Shown: positions 7,236 to 15,027 of the stretch, in pieces | Layout of the letters: each line of letters begins with the position of its first letter | Position numbering within the stretch: position 1 is the first letter of the stretch | Assembly (NCBI GenBank): GCA_035504235.1 | Contig: DATJSH010000288.1 | Span: 1 to 17,464 of the forward strand | Reading direction: 5' to 3' | Origin: DATARH01 sp035504235 | Lineage (GTDB): Bacteria > Pseudomonadota > Alphaproteobacteria > ATCC43930 > CGMCC-115725 | Length of the DNA: 17,464 bases | Made by a program: the position numbers and the translations under genes | The notes under the pieces: generated by a model | The model's input: the letters and a program-made list of their open reading frames with translations, nothing else | Database searches by the model: none | Told to the model about the DNA's origin: nothing

Positions 7236-8539
7236 GCCGCCGCTCGGTCGAGGCTGAAGCTCCGTGTTCGATCGTTGTAGGTGAAGAGTTCCGCATAGCG
7301 CGCCCAGTCGATCGCCGTCCGCATGGTCCTGTCCGCTTCGCGCCGCGGTAGATGGTCTTCGAGCTCGTATTCGAAGCGCCCGCGTGGCGCGGCATGTGTC
7401 TCTCGCTCATCGAGCACCTGCCGGATATGCGCGGCGAGCGGCACGAAGCGTATCAGGTGCTGGCGGAATAGCCGCTTGCGCCCATCGATGTCGCTTTGGG
7501 CAAGGACGCGGCCGGCAGCGGTCAGCTTGATCGTACCGCCCTCGAGTTCGGCAAATTCGAGCAGATGGAGGGCGGCGGCGATTGGGAACAGGCGCTTGCT
7601 GGAGAGCGCCAGCGTGCGAGCGATCTTCGCCAGCTCGGCCCGTCCGCCAAACGGCGGCGCAGCCAACGCTTCGACAAAACCGCCAAGCCGTGTGGCCGCG
7701 ACCTCCGGCAATTGCCGAACCAGCCCACCGTGGATCTGGCTTTGCGAACCCATCGCCTCGGTCATCCGCGAAGTGAGGATCGCATAGATCTCGTCCACGA
7801 TGGCGTGAAACGCCGCGTCGAGGCGGTTGCGCGGTTGCGCCAGCGGCACTCTGATCTCGGCGGCGACGTGCCCCGGATTTGCGCCGAGAACAACGATGCG
7901 GTCGCACATCAGCACCGCTTCCTCGATGTTGTGCGTGACCATCAGGACGGCCTTGGTGGGCAACTGATGGCCGACCCAAAGATCGAGAAAATCGGTCCGC
8001 AGAGTTTCGGCTGTGAGCACATCCAGCGCCGAGAACGGTTCGTCCATCAACAGCAGGATCGGATCGCTGACCAGCGCCCGTGCAAAGCCGACCCGTTGGC
8101 GCATACTACCTGAAAGCTCGCGCGGATAAGCCGACTGGAAGCCGTCGAGGCCGATCAGGTCGATGGCGGACATCGCCCTTCGCCGCGCCTCCTCCGCCCG
8201 TAGCTTTGCCGCGTCAAGGCCAAGTTCGACATTTTCGAGTACCGTCAGCCAGGGATAAAGCGCAAAGGTTTGGAAGACCACCGCGATACCCTCCGCCGGG
8301 CCCGCGAGCGGCGCGTTGCGATAAACCACGTTGCCAGCACTTGGTTTGATCAAGCCGCCGGCAATGCGCAGCAACGTCGATTTACCCGAGCCGGAGCGAC
8401 CTAAGAGGCCGAGAATTTCGCCGTTGTGTACCGTCACATCGATCCCGGAAAGCACAGGCAGCGTCCCGCCCGACGGCTTGGTGAAATTCATGTCGATATG
8501 GCTGAGAGCGATGATCGGCTCGGCCGTCGCATCGAACAT
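7232..8539 (-). CDS. ABC transporter ATPase, nitrate/sulfonate class, with AAA-associated C-terminal domain
   Basis: A 435-residue ATPase that would energise import through the adjacent permease. The nucleotide-binding domain (about 8-260) has Walker A GRSGSGKST (47-55), Q-loop VVFQTF (Q90), signature LSGSMRQRV (142-150; usual form LSGG), Walker B ILLLMDEP (161-168) and switch histidine in MVTHN. This resembles the NrtD/SsuB/TauB branch. Residues about 280-430 form the C-terminal extension known as the AAA-associated domain, seen in a subset of these ATPases and thought to be regulatory; it contains LSSKRLFPIAAALHLLEFAE and LTAAGRVLAQSD. The ATG follows GGGAG with 6-base spacing and lies 12 bases past the permease stop, so the two form an operon. 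No periplasmic binding protein is encoded nearby, so the substrate is open. Confidence 0.92.
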   Translation of the reverse strand: MFDATAEPIIALSHIDMNFTKPSGGTLPVLSGIDVTVHNGEILGLLGRSGSGKSTLLRIAGGLIKPSAGNVVYRNAPLAGPAEGIAVVFQTFALYPWLTVLENVELGLDAAKLRAEEARRRAMSAIDLIGLDGFQSAYPRELSGSMRQRVGFARALVSDPILLLMDEPFSALDVLTAETLRTDFLDLWVGHQLPTKAVLMVTHNIEEAVLMCDRIVVLGANPGHVAAEIRVPLAQPRNRLDAAFHAIVDEIYAILTSRMTEAMGSQSQIHGGLVRQLPEVAATRLGGFVEALAAPPFGGRAELAKIARTLALSSKRLFPIAAALHLLEFAELEGGTIKLTAAGRVLAQSDIDGRKRLFRQHLIRFVPLAAHIRQVLDERETHAAPRGRFEYELEDHLPRREADRTMRTAIDWARYAELFTYNDRTRSFSLDRAAA

Positions 8540-8551
8540 CTGCTGCTCCCG

Positions 8552-10312
8552 CTAATCGAGCCGCATCCGGCGCTCCGCATAGGCATAGAGCGGCCGCCAC
8601 AGCAACCGGTTCATTGTGATCACCAACACCGACATGACGGCGACGCCCAACGCAATGTGCGGGTAGTCGCCCGCTGCCGTCTTTTGCGCGATATAGGCAC
8701 CGAGCCCGCCTGCAGTCAGGTTAGTCGATCCCCAGTTGACCGACTCGGCGACGATGCTGGCGTTCCAGGCACCACCCGAAGCGGTGATAGCGCCGGTCAC
8801 ATAATACGGGAAAATGCCGGGCAGCATGATCTCGCGCCACCAGCGCCACGGCCGTACCCGAAAGCTCGCGGCCGCTTCGCGGAAGTCGCTCGGGAAGGCG
8901 CTGGCACCGGCGATGACATTGAACAGGATGTACCACTGCGTCCCCAGAATCATCAGCGGACAAAGCCAAATCCCGGGCGACAGGCGGAAGTGGACGATCA
9001 AGAAAACCGCCACCGGAAACAAAAGATTGGCCGGAAACGCCGCGAGGAACTGGCTTACCGGCTGGACCCGGGACGTTAGCTCTGGCCGTAGGCCGACGAA
9101 GACCCCGATGGGAACCCAGATCAAGGACGCCAGCGCGACGAGAATTGCCACACGCGCCAACGTCAGCGCTCCATTGCCGGCCGCCAGTCGCACATCGCCC
9201 CACGACAGTACCGATCCGGCATACTGGACAATCGCCCAACCGACATAGATCAGGCCACCGGCTACCAGCCCGAGCCAAAGCGCATCTCCGACACGCTGCG
9301 GAAGCACCCGCCGCGTTGCCCCGCTCGGCAGAAGCGCGAGCCTTGCCCGTGCGCCGCCTCGCATCGCTATGGCGAGCGGCCGCCCGACGCGTGCAATCAA
9401 GCCCGACCGACGAAACAGGTCGAGCGCCCAGCTTTTTGGGAAGACCTGCGCAGCCGTTTGCTCGAACCGAAACTTATCGGCCCATGCCACCATCGGCCGG
9501 AACATCAGCTGATCGTAGAGAACGATCGCGACCGTCATGGCAAGGATCGCCCAACCGACAGCGGCCAGATCGCGCTGCGCGATCGCTGTGGCGACGTACG
9601 AGCCGACGCCGGGGAGTGCGATGTGCAGATCGCCGACTGAGATCGCCTCCGACGCCACGACAAAAAACCAACCGCCGGACATCGACATCATCATGTTCCA
9701 GATGAGGCCGGGCATGGCAAACGGCACTTCGAGACGCCAAAAGCGCTGCCAGGCCGATTCCCGAAAGCTGCGGCTCGCCTCGTCGAGATCGGTCGGGATG
9801 GTCCGCAGCGACTGGTAGAAGCTGAACGCCATGTTCCAGGCTTGGCTGGTGAAGATCGCGAAGATGGCGGCCAACTCCGGCCCCATCGTATTGCCCGGAA
9901 ATAACGCGACGAAAAACGCGACTGTGAAGGACAGGTAGCCGAGGATCGGCACCGATTGCAGCACGTCGAGGATCGGGATCAGCACCATCTCGGCGCGGCG
10001 GCTTTTCGCTGCCAATGTCGCGTAGGTGAAGGTGAACAACAACGACGCCAGCATCGCCGCGAGCATGCGCATCACCGTCCGTAGCGCATAGAGCGGGAGA
10101 GCCGTCGGTGAGAGCGAGATCTCCGACTGATGTTCGACCGCAAATGGCGCCACCATCAGATGAGTACCGACACCGAGCAGGATCACGACGCCGAGCACGA
10201 GCAAGGTCGCGACCAAGTCGCGCCAACCCGGAACACGCTGCTGCCAGTTCGCGCCCGTTAGTACCTCGGCATGTTGCTCCACGGCTCGCTGCCTCTTGCG
10301 AAAGGCTTCCAC
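8552..10312 (-). CDS. ABC transporter permease, two permease domains fused in tandem
   Basis: A 586-residue inner-membrane protein with two BPD_transp_1 (NrtB/SsuC-like) domains in one chain, so one polypeptide could form the whole channel. Each half has its cytoplasmic EAA loop: EASRSFRESAWQRFWRLEVP (from about 178) and EAAASFRVRPWRWWREIMLP (around 480). At least ten hydrophobic helices are visible, e.g. LVATLLVLGVVILLGVG and ALWLGLVAGGLIYVGWAIV. The annotated start is GTG at 10312; GTG at 10282 has a better ribosome binding site (AAGAGG, 9-10 bases away). It is the first gene of a two-gene operon with the ATPase. The FNR/FixK-type box at 10358 would start minus-strand transcription near 10323, compatible with either GTG, more comfortably the second. 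Substrate unknown. Confidence 0.9.
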   Translation of the reverse strand: MEAFRKRQRAVEQHAEVLTGANWQQRVPGWRDLVATLLVLGVVILLGVGTHLMVAPFAVEHQSEISLSPTALPLYALRTVMRMLAAMLASLLFTFTYATLAAKSRRAEMVLIPILDVLQSVPILGYLSFTVAFFVALFPGNTMGPELAAIFAIFTSQAWNMAFSFYQSLRTIPTDLDEASRSFRESAWQRFWRLEVPFAMPGLIWNMMMSMSGGWFFVVASEAISVGDLHIALPGVGSYVATAIAQRDLAAVGWAILAMTVAIVLYDQLMFRPMVAWADKFRFEQTAAQVFPKSWALDLFRRSGLIARVGRPLAIAMRGGARARLALLPSGATRRVLPQRVGDALWLGLVAGGLIYVGWAIVQYAGSVLSWGDVRLAAGNGALTLARVAILVALASLIWVPIGVFVGLRPELTSRVQPVSQFLAAFPANLLFPVAVFLIVHFRLSPGIWLCPLMILGTQWYILFNVIAGASAFPSDFREAAASFRVRPWRWWREIMLPGIFPYYVTGAITASGGAWNASIVAESVNWGSTNLTAGGLGAYIAQKTAAGDYPHIALGVAVMSVLVITMNRLLWRPLYAYAERRMRLD

Positions 10313-10357
10313 CTACCGGAAGGCGGCACATCATTTCGCGGCAATCCGCGTGGTGCC

Positions 10358-10371
10358 TTGACGTGGATCAA
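10358..10371. promoter_or_regulatory. FNR/FixK-type operator, TTGACGTGGATCAA
   Basis: An exact TTGA-N6-TCAA palindrome centred at 10364.5 in the divergent gap. On the plus strand a class II start near 10406 would leave a 21-nt leader before the GTG at 10427. On the minus strand the start would be near 10323, just ahead of the ABC permease. A single symmetric site could serve both directions. Confidence 0.7.
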
Positions 10372-10426
10372 GGCCAAGCCGCGTCGACCGCCGCAAGCTA
10401 GCGATCGCTTTGAAAAGGAGGCGGTC

Positions 10427-11011
10427 GTGACCGGTTTTACATTCACCGTTGAAGATCTGAAGTCCGCGCCGGTTGAGGTTCGCCGTTGGCTTACGGGTCG
10501 GATGGACAGTGAGCTATCGGTGCTCAGATTGGCCGCGCCGGTCTCGCCGCCAGTCCCGGCTCCGGCGCTGGCCACCTGTACCCCTGAGGAAGCTGCCAGT
10601 ATGTTCGACCTGCTAAAGGGCGATTTCGCAGCGACCCACGTGCTTCTCGAGCTGGCGCGCGATGAGCCGGGCAGCAACCCCGTCGCGCCGCTTCACGCCG
10701 TCAATATTGGCACGCTGATGCGCAATACGCGACTCGACGATCACCGGCTGGTCAGCTGTCTGCAGACGATCACTCGCGCATTTCAGGAGGTGCGAGGCGA
10801 CCCGCAAGCAACGCTGTTCGGCTTCGACCAAGCCAACCACATCTACATACACGAGGCAACGCATCGCAGCGTTCAGGCTCTGTGGCAGGAACTGGCACGG
10901 CTGCACGCGCCGACCGACGCCAAGGCGGTAGAGCCAGTCGACTGGTCCGGGGGTTTTCAGCCTCGCCGGTTGGGCCCGAGCGACGACATCGCGACGCATC
11001 AGCCACACTAG
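10427..11011 (+). CDS. Protein of unknown function, 194 residues
   Basis: GTG at 10427 is chosen over the longer frame from 10271 because AAAAGGAGG lies just upstream (10413-10421) and because the FNR-type operator would otherwise fall inside the gene. The product is soluble-looking, without signal peptide or membrane helix. The N-terminus FTFTVEDLKSAPVEVRRWL resembles a short folded motif followed by a proline/alanine linker (APVSPPVPAPALAT), then a mainly helical region (about 55-165) with EEAASMFDLLKGDFAATHVL and RLVSCLQTITRAFQEV. The tail is polar. The linker suggests two small domains. I do not know the family. It is the first gene after an exact FNR/FixK-type box and is followed 15 bases on by the flippase-like gene, with which it is probably co-transcribed. 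Confidence 0.75.
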   Translation: MTGFTFTVEDLKSAPVEVRRWLTGRMDSELSVLRLAAPVSPPVPAPALATCTPEEAASMFDLLKGDFAATHVLLELARDEPGSNPVAPLHAVNIGTLMRNTRLDDHRLVSCLQTITRAFQEVRGDPQATLFGFDQANHIYIHEATHRSVQALWQELARLHAPTDAKAVEPVDWSGGFQPRRLGPSDDIATHQPH

Positions 11012-11026
11012 CCCGAGCCTCGATTG

Positions 11027-12056
11027 ATGCGGGCGTTGCCATCCGACTCTGGCCGCGGTTTGGCATTCCGCTTGTTTAGCCGATCCGGCGAGCGGACCCA
11101 CAAGACATGGCGCGGTCTGGCCCCTTGGATTTCAGGGCTCGTGACATTGGCAACGATCGTGCTGATCGTCGCGCACCTCAGTACTCTGGAAGAGTTCGCG
11201 CGGCTCGTTGTGGCACTGCAACCGGCATGGTTCCTGCTGGCCCTCGCAGCCCAGGCAGCAACCTATATCGGTGCATCGCTGTCTTGGGCGCGGACCCTGC
11301 GCTACGCGCGCCATCCGCGACCGTTGTCGCTTGTCGTCCCGCTCGGCGTCGCCAAATTGTTCACCGATCAGGTGGTGCCCAGCGGCGGTGTCAGCGGTGC
11401 GATTTTGGTGACCCGCGCCCTGGCCCGACGTGGCGTACCGACTGACGCTGCAATGGCCGTATTGCTCGTTGGTCTCGTCTCCTATTTTGCGGCCTATCTG
11501 ATCGCAGCGCTCGTCAGCCTTGTCATCCTCTGGCTGTACCATCGCGCCAATGCGGCGCTGTGCGCCGTTCGGGGCTTTCATTATCGTCGTCGTCGCGATC
11601 CCGTGGGGCGTTCTATGGCTGAAAGCCTGGGGAACGCGGCTGATGACGAGTTGGGCGAGGCGCTTGCCGGGCGCTGCTCGTTTGTTGCGAGCGATTGCCG
11701 ATGCGCCCACCGATCTCGTCCGCGATCCGCGTCTTTTGGTGCAAACAGTGCCACTCGAATTCGCGATCTTTGCTCTGGATGCCTTAACCCTCTGGTTGGT
11801 GCTGCGCGGCCTCGGGCAGGACCCGCCGCTTTGGGTGGCTTTCGTCAGCTTTGTCATGGCTTCAGTGGCGGCGACGCTCGGCCCCATACCGCTCGGTCTG
11901 GGCACCTTCGAAGCCGCCAGCATCAGCATGCTACACATGCTTGGAACCACAATCGAAGCGGCCTTGGCAGCGACGCTGATCTTGCGCGGCCTTACCTTCT
12001 GGCTGCCGATGCTGCCCGGTCTCTACCTCGCGCGGCGCGAAATTGGTTCTGCATAA
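11027..12056 (+). pseudogene. YbhN/UPF0104 flippase-like membrane protein with one frameshift
   Basis: A polytopic membrane protein of the lysylphosphatidylglycerol synthase transmembrane family (UPF0104/YbhN), about 343 residues if the frame is restored. Family features: an N-terminal helix pair (LVTLATIVLIVAHLS, PAWFLLALAAQAATYIG), the loop LFTDQVVPSGGVSGAILVTR, and near the end ATLGPIPLGLGTFEAASISM followed by a final helix. The frame changes near 11565-11575, between VSLVILWLYHRANAALCAV and AFIIVVVAIPWGVLWLKAWG. Because both halves are otherwise complete and collinear, this is either a recent pseudogene or a one-base sequencing error. Relatives move lipids or bacterial lipid-linked products; the substrate here is unknown. 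ATG at 11027 is chosen, though TTG at 11024 is adjacent; the ribosome binding site is weak, consistent with coupling to the upstream gene 15 bases away. Confidence 0.82.
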
Positions 12057-12409
12057 CCAGCGTCTGCCGAAACTAGATGCGGCCGAGGAAAGCGACGTCG
12101 GTCGGGTGCGGTTGAGCTAAATCAAGGTAACGCAGGTCGTTTTCGCCTCCGATCGGCATCGCGTCGGTGACTGCTCCCGATCCATTTGTTGACGAGGATA
12201 AGGCGATGCTGTTGCGACTCAAATACGCGCGGTGAACGCGAGGCGCTTTGCGGTGCGATCGTTGATCGCCGCTTCGAAGCATCAAGAGATGTGGTGTCTT
12301 TTCGCGACGGGTGAGCAGCAACGGCCCTATAAACACCTGCCGACCGGTGCGGCCGCTATGGCTCAAGGGGCTCTTCAGCCATTTCATTCCCAGCGGCGGC
12401 GGGCTGATC
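12057..12409. other. Gene-poor intergenic region with an orphan FNR-type operator
   Basis: This 353-base stretch separates the flippase-like gene from the convergent PEP synthase gene. It contains an exact FNR/FixK-type box (12112-12125) but no convincing gene. The only frame with a plausible ribosome binding site (GAGGATAAGG) is ATG at 12206-12235, encoding the nine-residue MLLRLKYAR. Longer frames crossing the region (plus 12232-12495 and minus 12073-12498) have atypical composition and overlap ppsA. It could hold a small RNA, a leader peptide, or the start of a deleted gene. Confidence 0.6.
12112..12125. promoter_or_regulatory. FNR/FixK-type operator without an obvious target, TTGAGCTAAATCAA
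   Basis: An exact TTGA-N6-TCAA palindrome centred at 12118.5. On the plus strand a class II start would fall near 12160, ahead of the short frame at 12206-12235. On the minus strand transcription would run back into the end of the flippase-like gene. No conventional gene is placed to use it. Confidence 0.6.
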
Positions 12410-12422
12410 TCACTCCGCCGCT
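12392..12422 (-). terminator. Hairpin over the ppsA stop codon
   Basis: AGCGGCGG (12392-12399) pairs perfectly with CCGCCGCT (12415-12422) around a 15-base loop, and the ppsA stop (12410-12412) lies in the loop. No T-run follows on the minus strand, so intrinsic termination is doubtful. The hairpin may mark the mRNA 3' end or protect it from exonucleases. Confidence 0.3.
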
Positions 12423-14833
12423 GTCGATCGAGCCGGTAGGGTTTGCTCTGCCTCGTACACAACAGACATCGTCCGAAACAGGCTCGCCGGGTTGACACTA
12501 ATCGAATCGATGCCGAGCTCAGTCAAAAATCGCGCGATGTCAGGATAGTTCGCCGGCGCTTCGCCGCAAATTCCAACATGCCGGTGATTGCGCTTTGCGC
12601 CCAGAACGGCCATTCGCAGCATCGTCAACATACCGGGATCGCGCTCGTCGAAATCAAACGCAACAATGTCCGAGTCACGGTCGACACCCAATGTCAGCTG
12701 CGTCAGATCGTTTGACCCAATTGAGAACCCATCGAACAAGGCGGCGAAATTGTCGATGTCGATGACGTTGTTTGGGATCTCGCACATCACATAGATTTCG
12801 AGCCCGTTCTCACCCCGTTTGAGGCCGTTTTTTGTCATCGCCTCGATGACCCGCCTCGCCTCATCGACCCGTCGACAGAACGGCACCATGATCAGCAGAT
12901 TGGTGAGGCCCATCGTCTCGCGTACGCGCTTCAACGCTGCGCATTCGAGCTGAAAGCCCTCGGCATAAGCTGGATGGCCATAGCGGGAGGCACCACGAAA
13001 TCCGAGCATCGGGTTGCCTTCCTTCGGCTCGAACCCGGCGCCGCCGATCAAACAGGCATATTCGTTGGTTTTGAAGTCCGACAACCGGATGATGACCGGC
13101 TTCGGGTAAAACGCGGCAGCGATCGTCCCGACACCCTCGGCGAGTTTTTCGATGAAGTAATCCGCCGGACGCTGATAGCCGCGGGTCAGCCGATCGATGA
13201 TGGCGCGCGCTTTTGCGGACTCAACCCGTTCCGGATGCACCAGTGCCATCGGATGGATGCCAATATGTTCGCTGATGATGAACTCCATCCGCGCCAAGCC
13301 GACGCCGTCATTTGGCAGCATCGCGGTGTGAAAAGCGAGTTCCGGATTGCCTAGATTGACCATGATGGCAGTATGCGGTCGCGGTATTCGGTCGGTCGAA
13401 GTGCGGCTGACATCGAACGGCAGCGCGCCCGCATACACTTCTCCTGTCTCGCCATCGGCACAGGAGACAGTGACAGACGCCCCGGTGGCGAGTTTTTCGG
13501 TCGCCGCTTCGGCGCCTACCACGGCGGGCACGCCAAGCTCCCTGGCGACGATAGCCGCGTGGCACGTGCGACCGCCGCGCGCTGTAACGATGGCGGCGGC
13601 ACGCTTCATGACCGGCTCCCAGTCAGGACTGGTCGCTTCGGCAACCAGCACCTCGCCGCTTTGGAAGCCGGCAAGATCGTCGGAACTTTCGATGACGCGA
13701 ACACGCCCGGACGCAATCTTTTCGCCGACCGCCCGGCCCGAGATCAGCACCGGCCCGCTCGCTTTCATGGCATAGGTCTCAAAGGCGCCGGGCGGCTTTT
13801 GCGACGCGACGGTTTCCGGTCGGGCCTGCACGATGTAAAGCTGGCCGTCTTCGCCGTCCTTGGCCCATTCGATGTCCATCGGCATCGGGTGACCTGCGCG
13901 CCGCGAATAATGCTCCTCGATGCGCAGTGCGTTGTCGGCCAATTCCAGCACCTCGGCGTCGCCGATACAGAAGCGCTCTCGTTCGGCTCGCCGCGTTGCG
14001 ATGTTGCGCGTGGTGGGGCCGGCGTGCCGGCGCGAATAGACAAGGCGCAACTGCTTGCCCCCGAGCGAGCGGCTCAGAACGGCGCGGTGACCCTGCGCAA
14101 AGGTCGGTTTGTGCACATAGAACTCGTCGGGATCGACCTTGCCCTGGACAATGTTCTCGCCAAGGCCGTAGGAGCCGGTAACGAAGATCACGTCGCGAAA
14201 ACCCGACTCGGTGTCGAGGGTGAAGATCACGCCGCTCGCGGCTAGGTCGGCGCGCACCATTTTCATCACTGCGACCGACAGGGCGACCTTGAAATGATCG
14301 AAGCCGTTGTCGGTTCGATAGACGATTGCGCGATCGGTGAACAGCGACGCGAAACATTGCCGGCACGCCTCCACGACAGCGTCAGCGCCACGCACGTTTA
14401 AAAAGCTTTCGTGCTGGCCTGCAAAACTTGCGCTCGGCAAATCCTCTGCTGTCGCCGAGCTGCGCACGGCAACTGCTATGTCTTTGCCCAGTTGTGCTTC
14501 GAGCACGCCATACGCGGCGACGATCTCGTGATGCAGCGCGGCGCAGCCGGTGGCCTCGTAGACGATGCGCCGAGCGGCGGCGGCTCGCTCCGTGAGCAGC
14601 GCCACATCGCGGATATCGAAATCCATCAATGGACGCAGTGCCGCCCACGCACCGGCCGCGTCGAGGGCCTCCCGATACGCCGTCGCGGTCAGGGCAAACC
14701 CGTCCGGTACACGTATGCCTTGCGGCCCAAGCGCCGAATATAGCTCACCGAGCGAGGCCGTTTTGCCGCCGACTTGCGCGACATCACTGAGACCGATCTC
14801 CGCAAAGCGGCGCACGTAAGTCTGGCTCGGCAT
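12410..14833 (-). CDS. ppsA: Phosphoenolpyruvate synthase
   Basis: An 807-residue, full-length PEP synthase (pyruvate, water dikinase), which converts pyruvate and ATP to PEP, AMP and phosphate. Domains in order: N-terminal ATP-binding domain (about 10-345) with QVGGKTASLGEL and VRSSATAEDLPSASFAGQ; mobile phosphohistidine domain with GGRTCHAAIVARELG, catalytic H425; C-terminal TIM-barrel PEP/pyruvate domain (about 480-795) with GVGLARMEFI, FSIGSNDLTQLTLGVDRDS and the active-site cysteine in GICGEAPAN. That last motif differs slightly from the usual GICGQAPSD. The ATG follows GAGGTG (5-base gap). An exact FNR/FixK-type box lies 61 bases upstream at class II spacing, so the gene is probably induced at low oxygen, when pyruvate recycling to PEP would support gluconeogenesis. 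Intact and well supported. Confidence 0.97.
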   Translation of the reverse strand: MPSQTYVRRFAEIGLSDVAQVGGKTASLGELYSALGPQGIRVPDGFALTATAYREALDAAGAWAALRPLMDFDIRDVALLTERAAAARRIVYEATGCAALHHEIVAAYGVLEAQLGKDIAVAVRSSATAEDLPSASFAGQHESFLNVRGADAVVEACRQCFASLFTDRAIVYRTDNGFDHFKVALSVAVMKMVRADLAASGVIFTLDTESGFRDVIFVTGSYGLGENIVQGKVDPDEFYVHKPTFAQGHRAVLSRSLGGKQLRLVYSRRHAGPTTRNIATRRAERERFCIGDAEVLELADNALRIEEHYSRRAGHPMPMDIEWAKDGEDGQLYIVQARPETVASQKPPGAFETYAMKASGPVLISGRAVGEKIASGRVRVIESSDDLAGFQSGEVLVAEATSPDWEPVMKRAAAIVTARGGRTCHAAIVARELGVPAVVGAEAATEKLATGASVTVSCADGETGEVYAGALPFDVSRTSTDRIPRPHTAIMVNLGNPELAFHTAMLPNDGVGLARMEFIISEHIGIHPMALVHPERVESAKARAIIDRLTRGYQRPADYFIEKLAEGVGTIAAAFYPKPVIIRLSDFKTNEYACLIGGAGFEPKEGNPMLGFRGASRYGHPAYAEGFQLECAALKRVRETMGLTNLLIMVPFCRRVDEARRVIEAMTKNGLKRGENGLEIYVMCEIPNNVIDIDNFAALFDGFSIGSNDLTQLTLGVDRDSDIVAFDFDERDPGMLTMLRMAVLGAKRNHRHVGICGEAPANYPDIARFLTELGIDSISVNPASLFRTMSVVYEAEQTLPARSTAAE

Positions 14834-14893
14834 TCCGGCACCTCATCGATCGAGCTCGCCGTTGACTTATGGCGGGCGGAGTGGCCGTCGGCG

Positions 14894-14907
14894 TTGATCT
14901 GCATCAA
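14894..14907. promoter_or_regulatory. FNR/FixK-type operator for ppsA, TTGATCTGCATCAA
   Basis: An exact palindrome that also satisfies the longer FNR form TTGAT-N4-ATCAA. Centred at 14900.5, it would place a minus-strand class II start near 14859, 26 nt before the ppsA ATG. This is the best-matching site in the window. Confidence 0.75.
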
Positions 14908-14953
14908 CTGCCGTCCGCGGCATGGGATCGCCGGCGGGCCCTCGCCGAACTTG

Positions 14954-14967
14954 TTGACCTAGATCAA
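14954..14967. promoter_or_regulatory. FNR/FixK-type operator for the microprotein/LOG operon, TTGACCTAGATCAA
   Basis: An exact TTGA-N6-TCAA palindrome centred at 14960.5. A plus-strand class II start would be near 15002, 26 nt before the ATG at 15028, matching the geometry of the ppsA site on the other side of the gap. TTCTTA at 14990-14995 is a possible -10 element. Confidence 0.72.
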
Positions 14968-15027
14968 GGTCTCATCCGGCGAGGCATGATTCTTAGCTTA
15001 GGTCAGTCGCAAGCAGGGGTTCGAGCC

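Noticed and set aside
9474..10334. Long minus-strand open frame of 286 codons overlapping the permease
   Set aside because: It is arginine- and proline-rich, has no domain pattern, and overlaps the well-supported permease in another frame; typical high-GC shadow.
10271..10426. Upstream extension of the 194-residue protein to ATG 10271
   Set aside because: It would place the exact FNR-type operator inside the gene and overlap the permease start; GTG at 10427 has a far better ribosome binding site.
12232..12495. Plus-strand frame of 87 codons downstream of the orphan operator
   Set aside because: It runs into antisense ppsA sequence, has no convincing start or ribosome binding site, and shows no recognisable motif.
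12073..12498. Minus-strand frame of 141 codons across the gap downstream of ppsA
   Set aside because: It overlaps the ppsA 3' end out of frame, has unusual composition and shows no ribosome binding site or motif I could identify.
13373..14245. Plus-strand open frame of 290 codons opposite ppsA
   Set aside because: It lies wholly antisense to an intact, motif-complete PEP synthase and its composition is that of a shadow frame.
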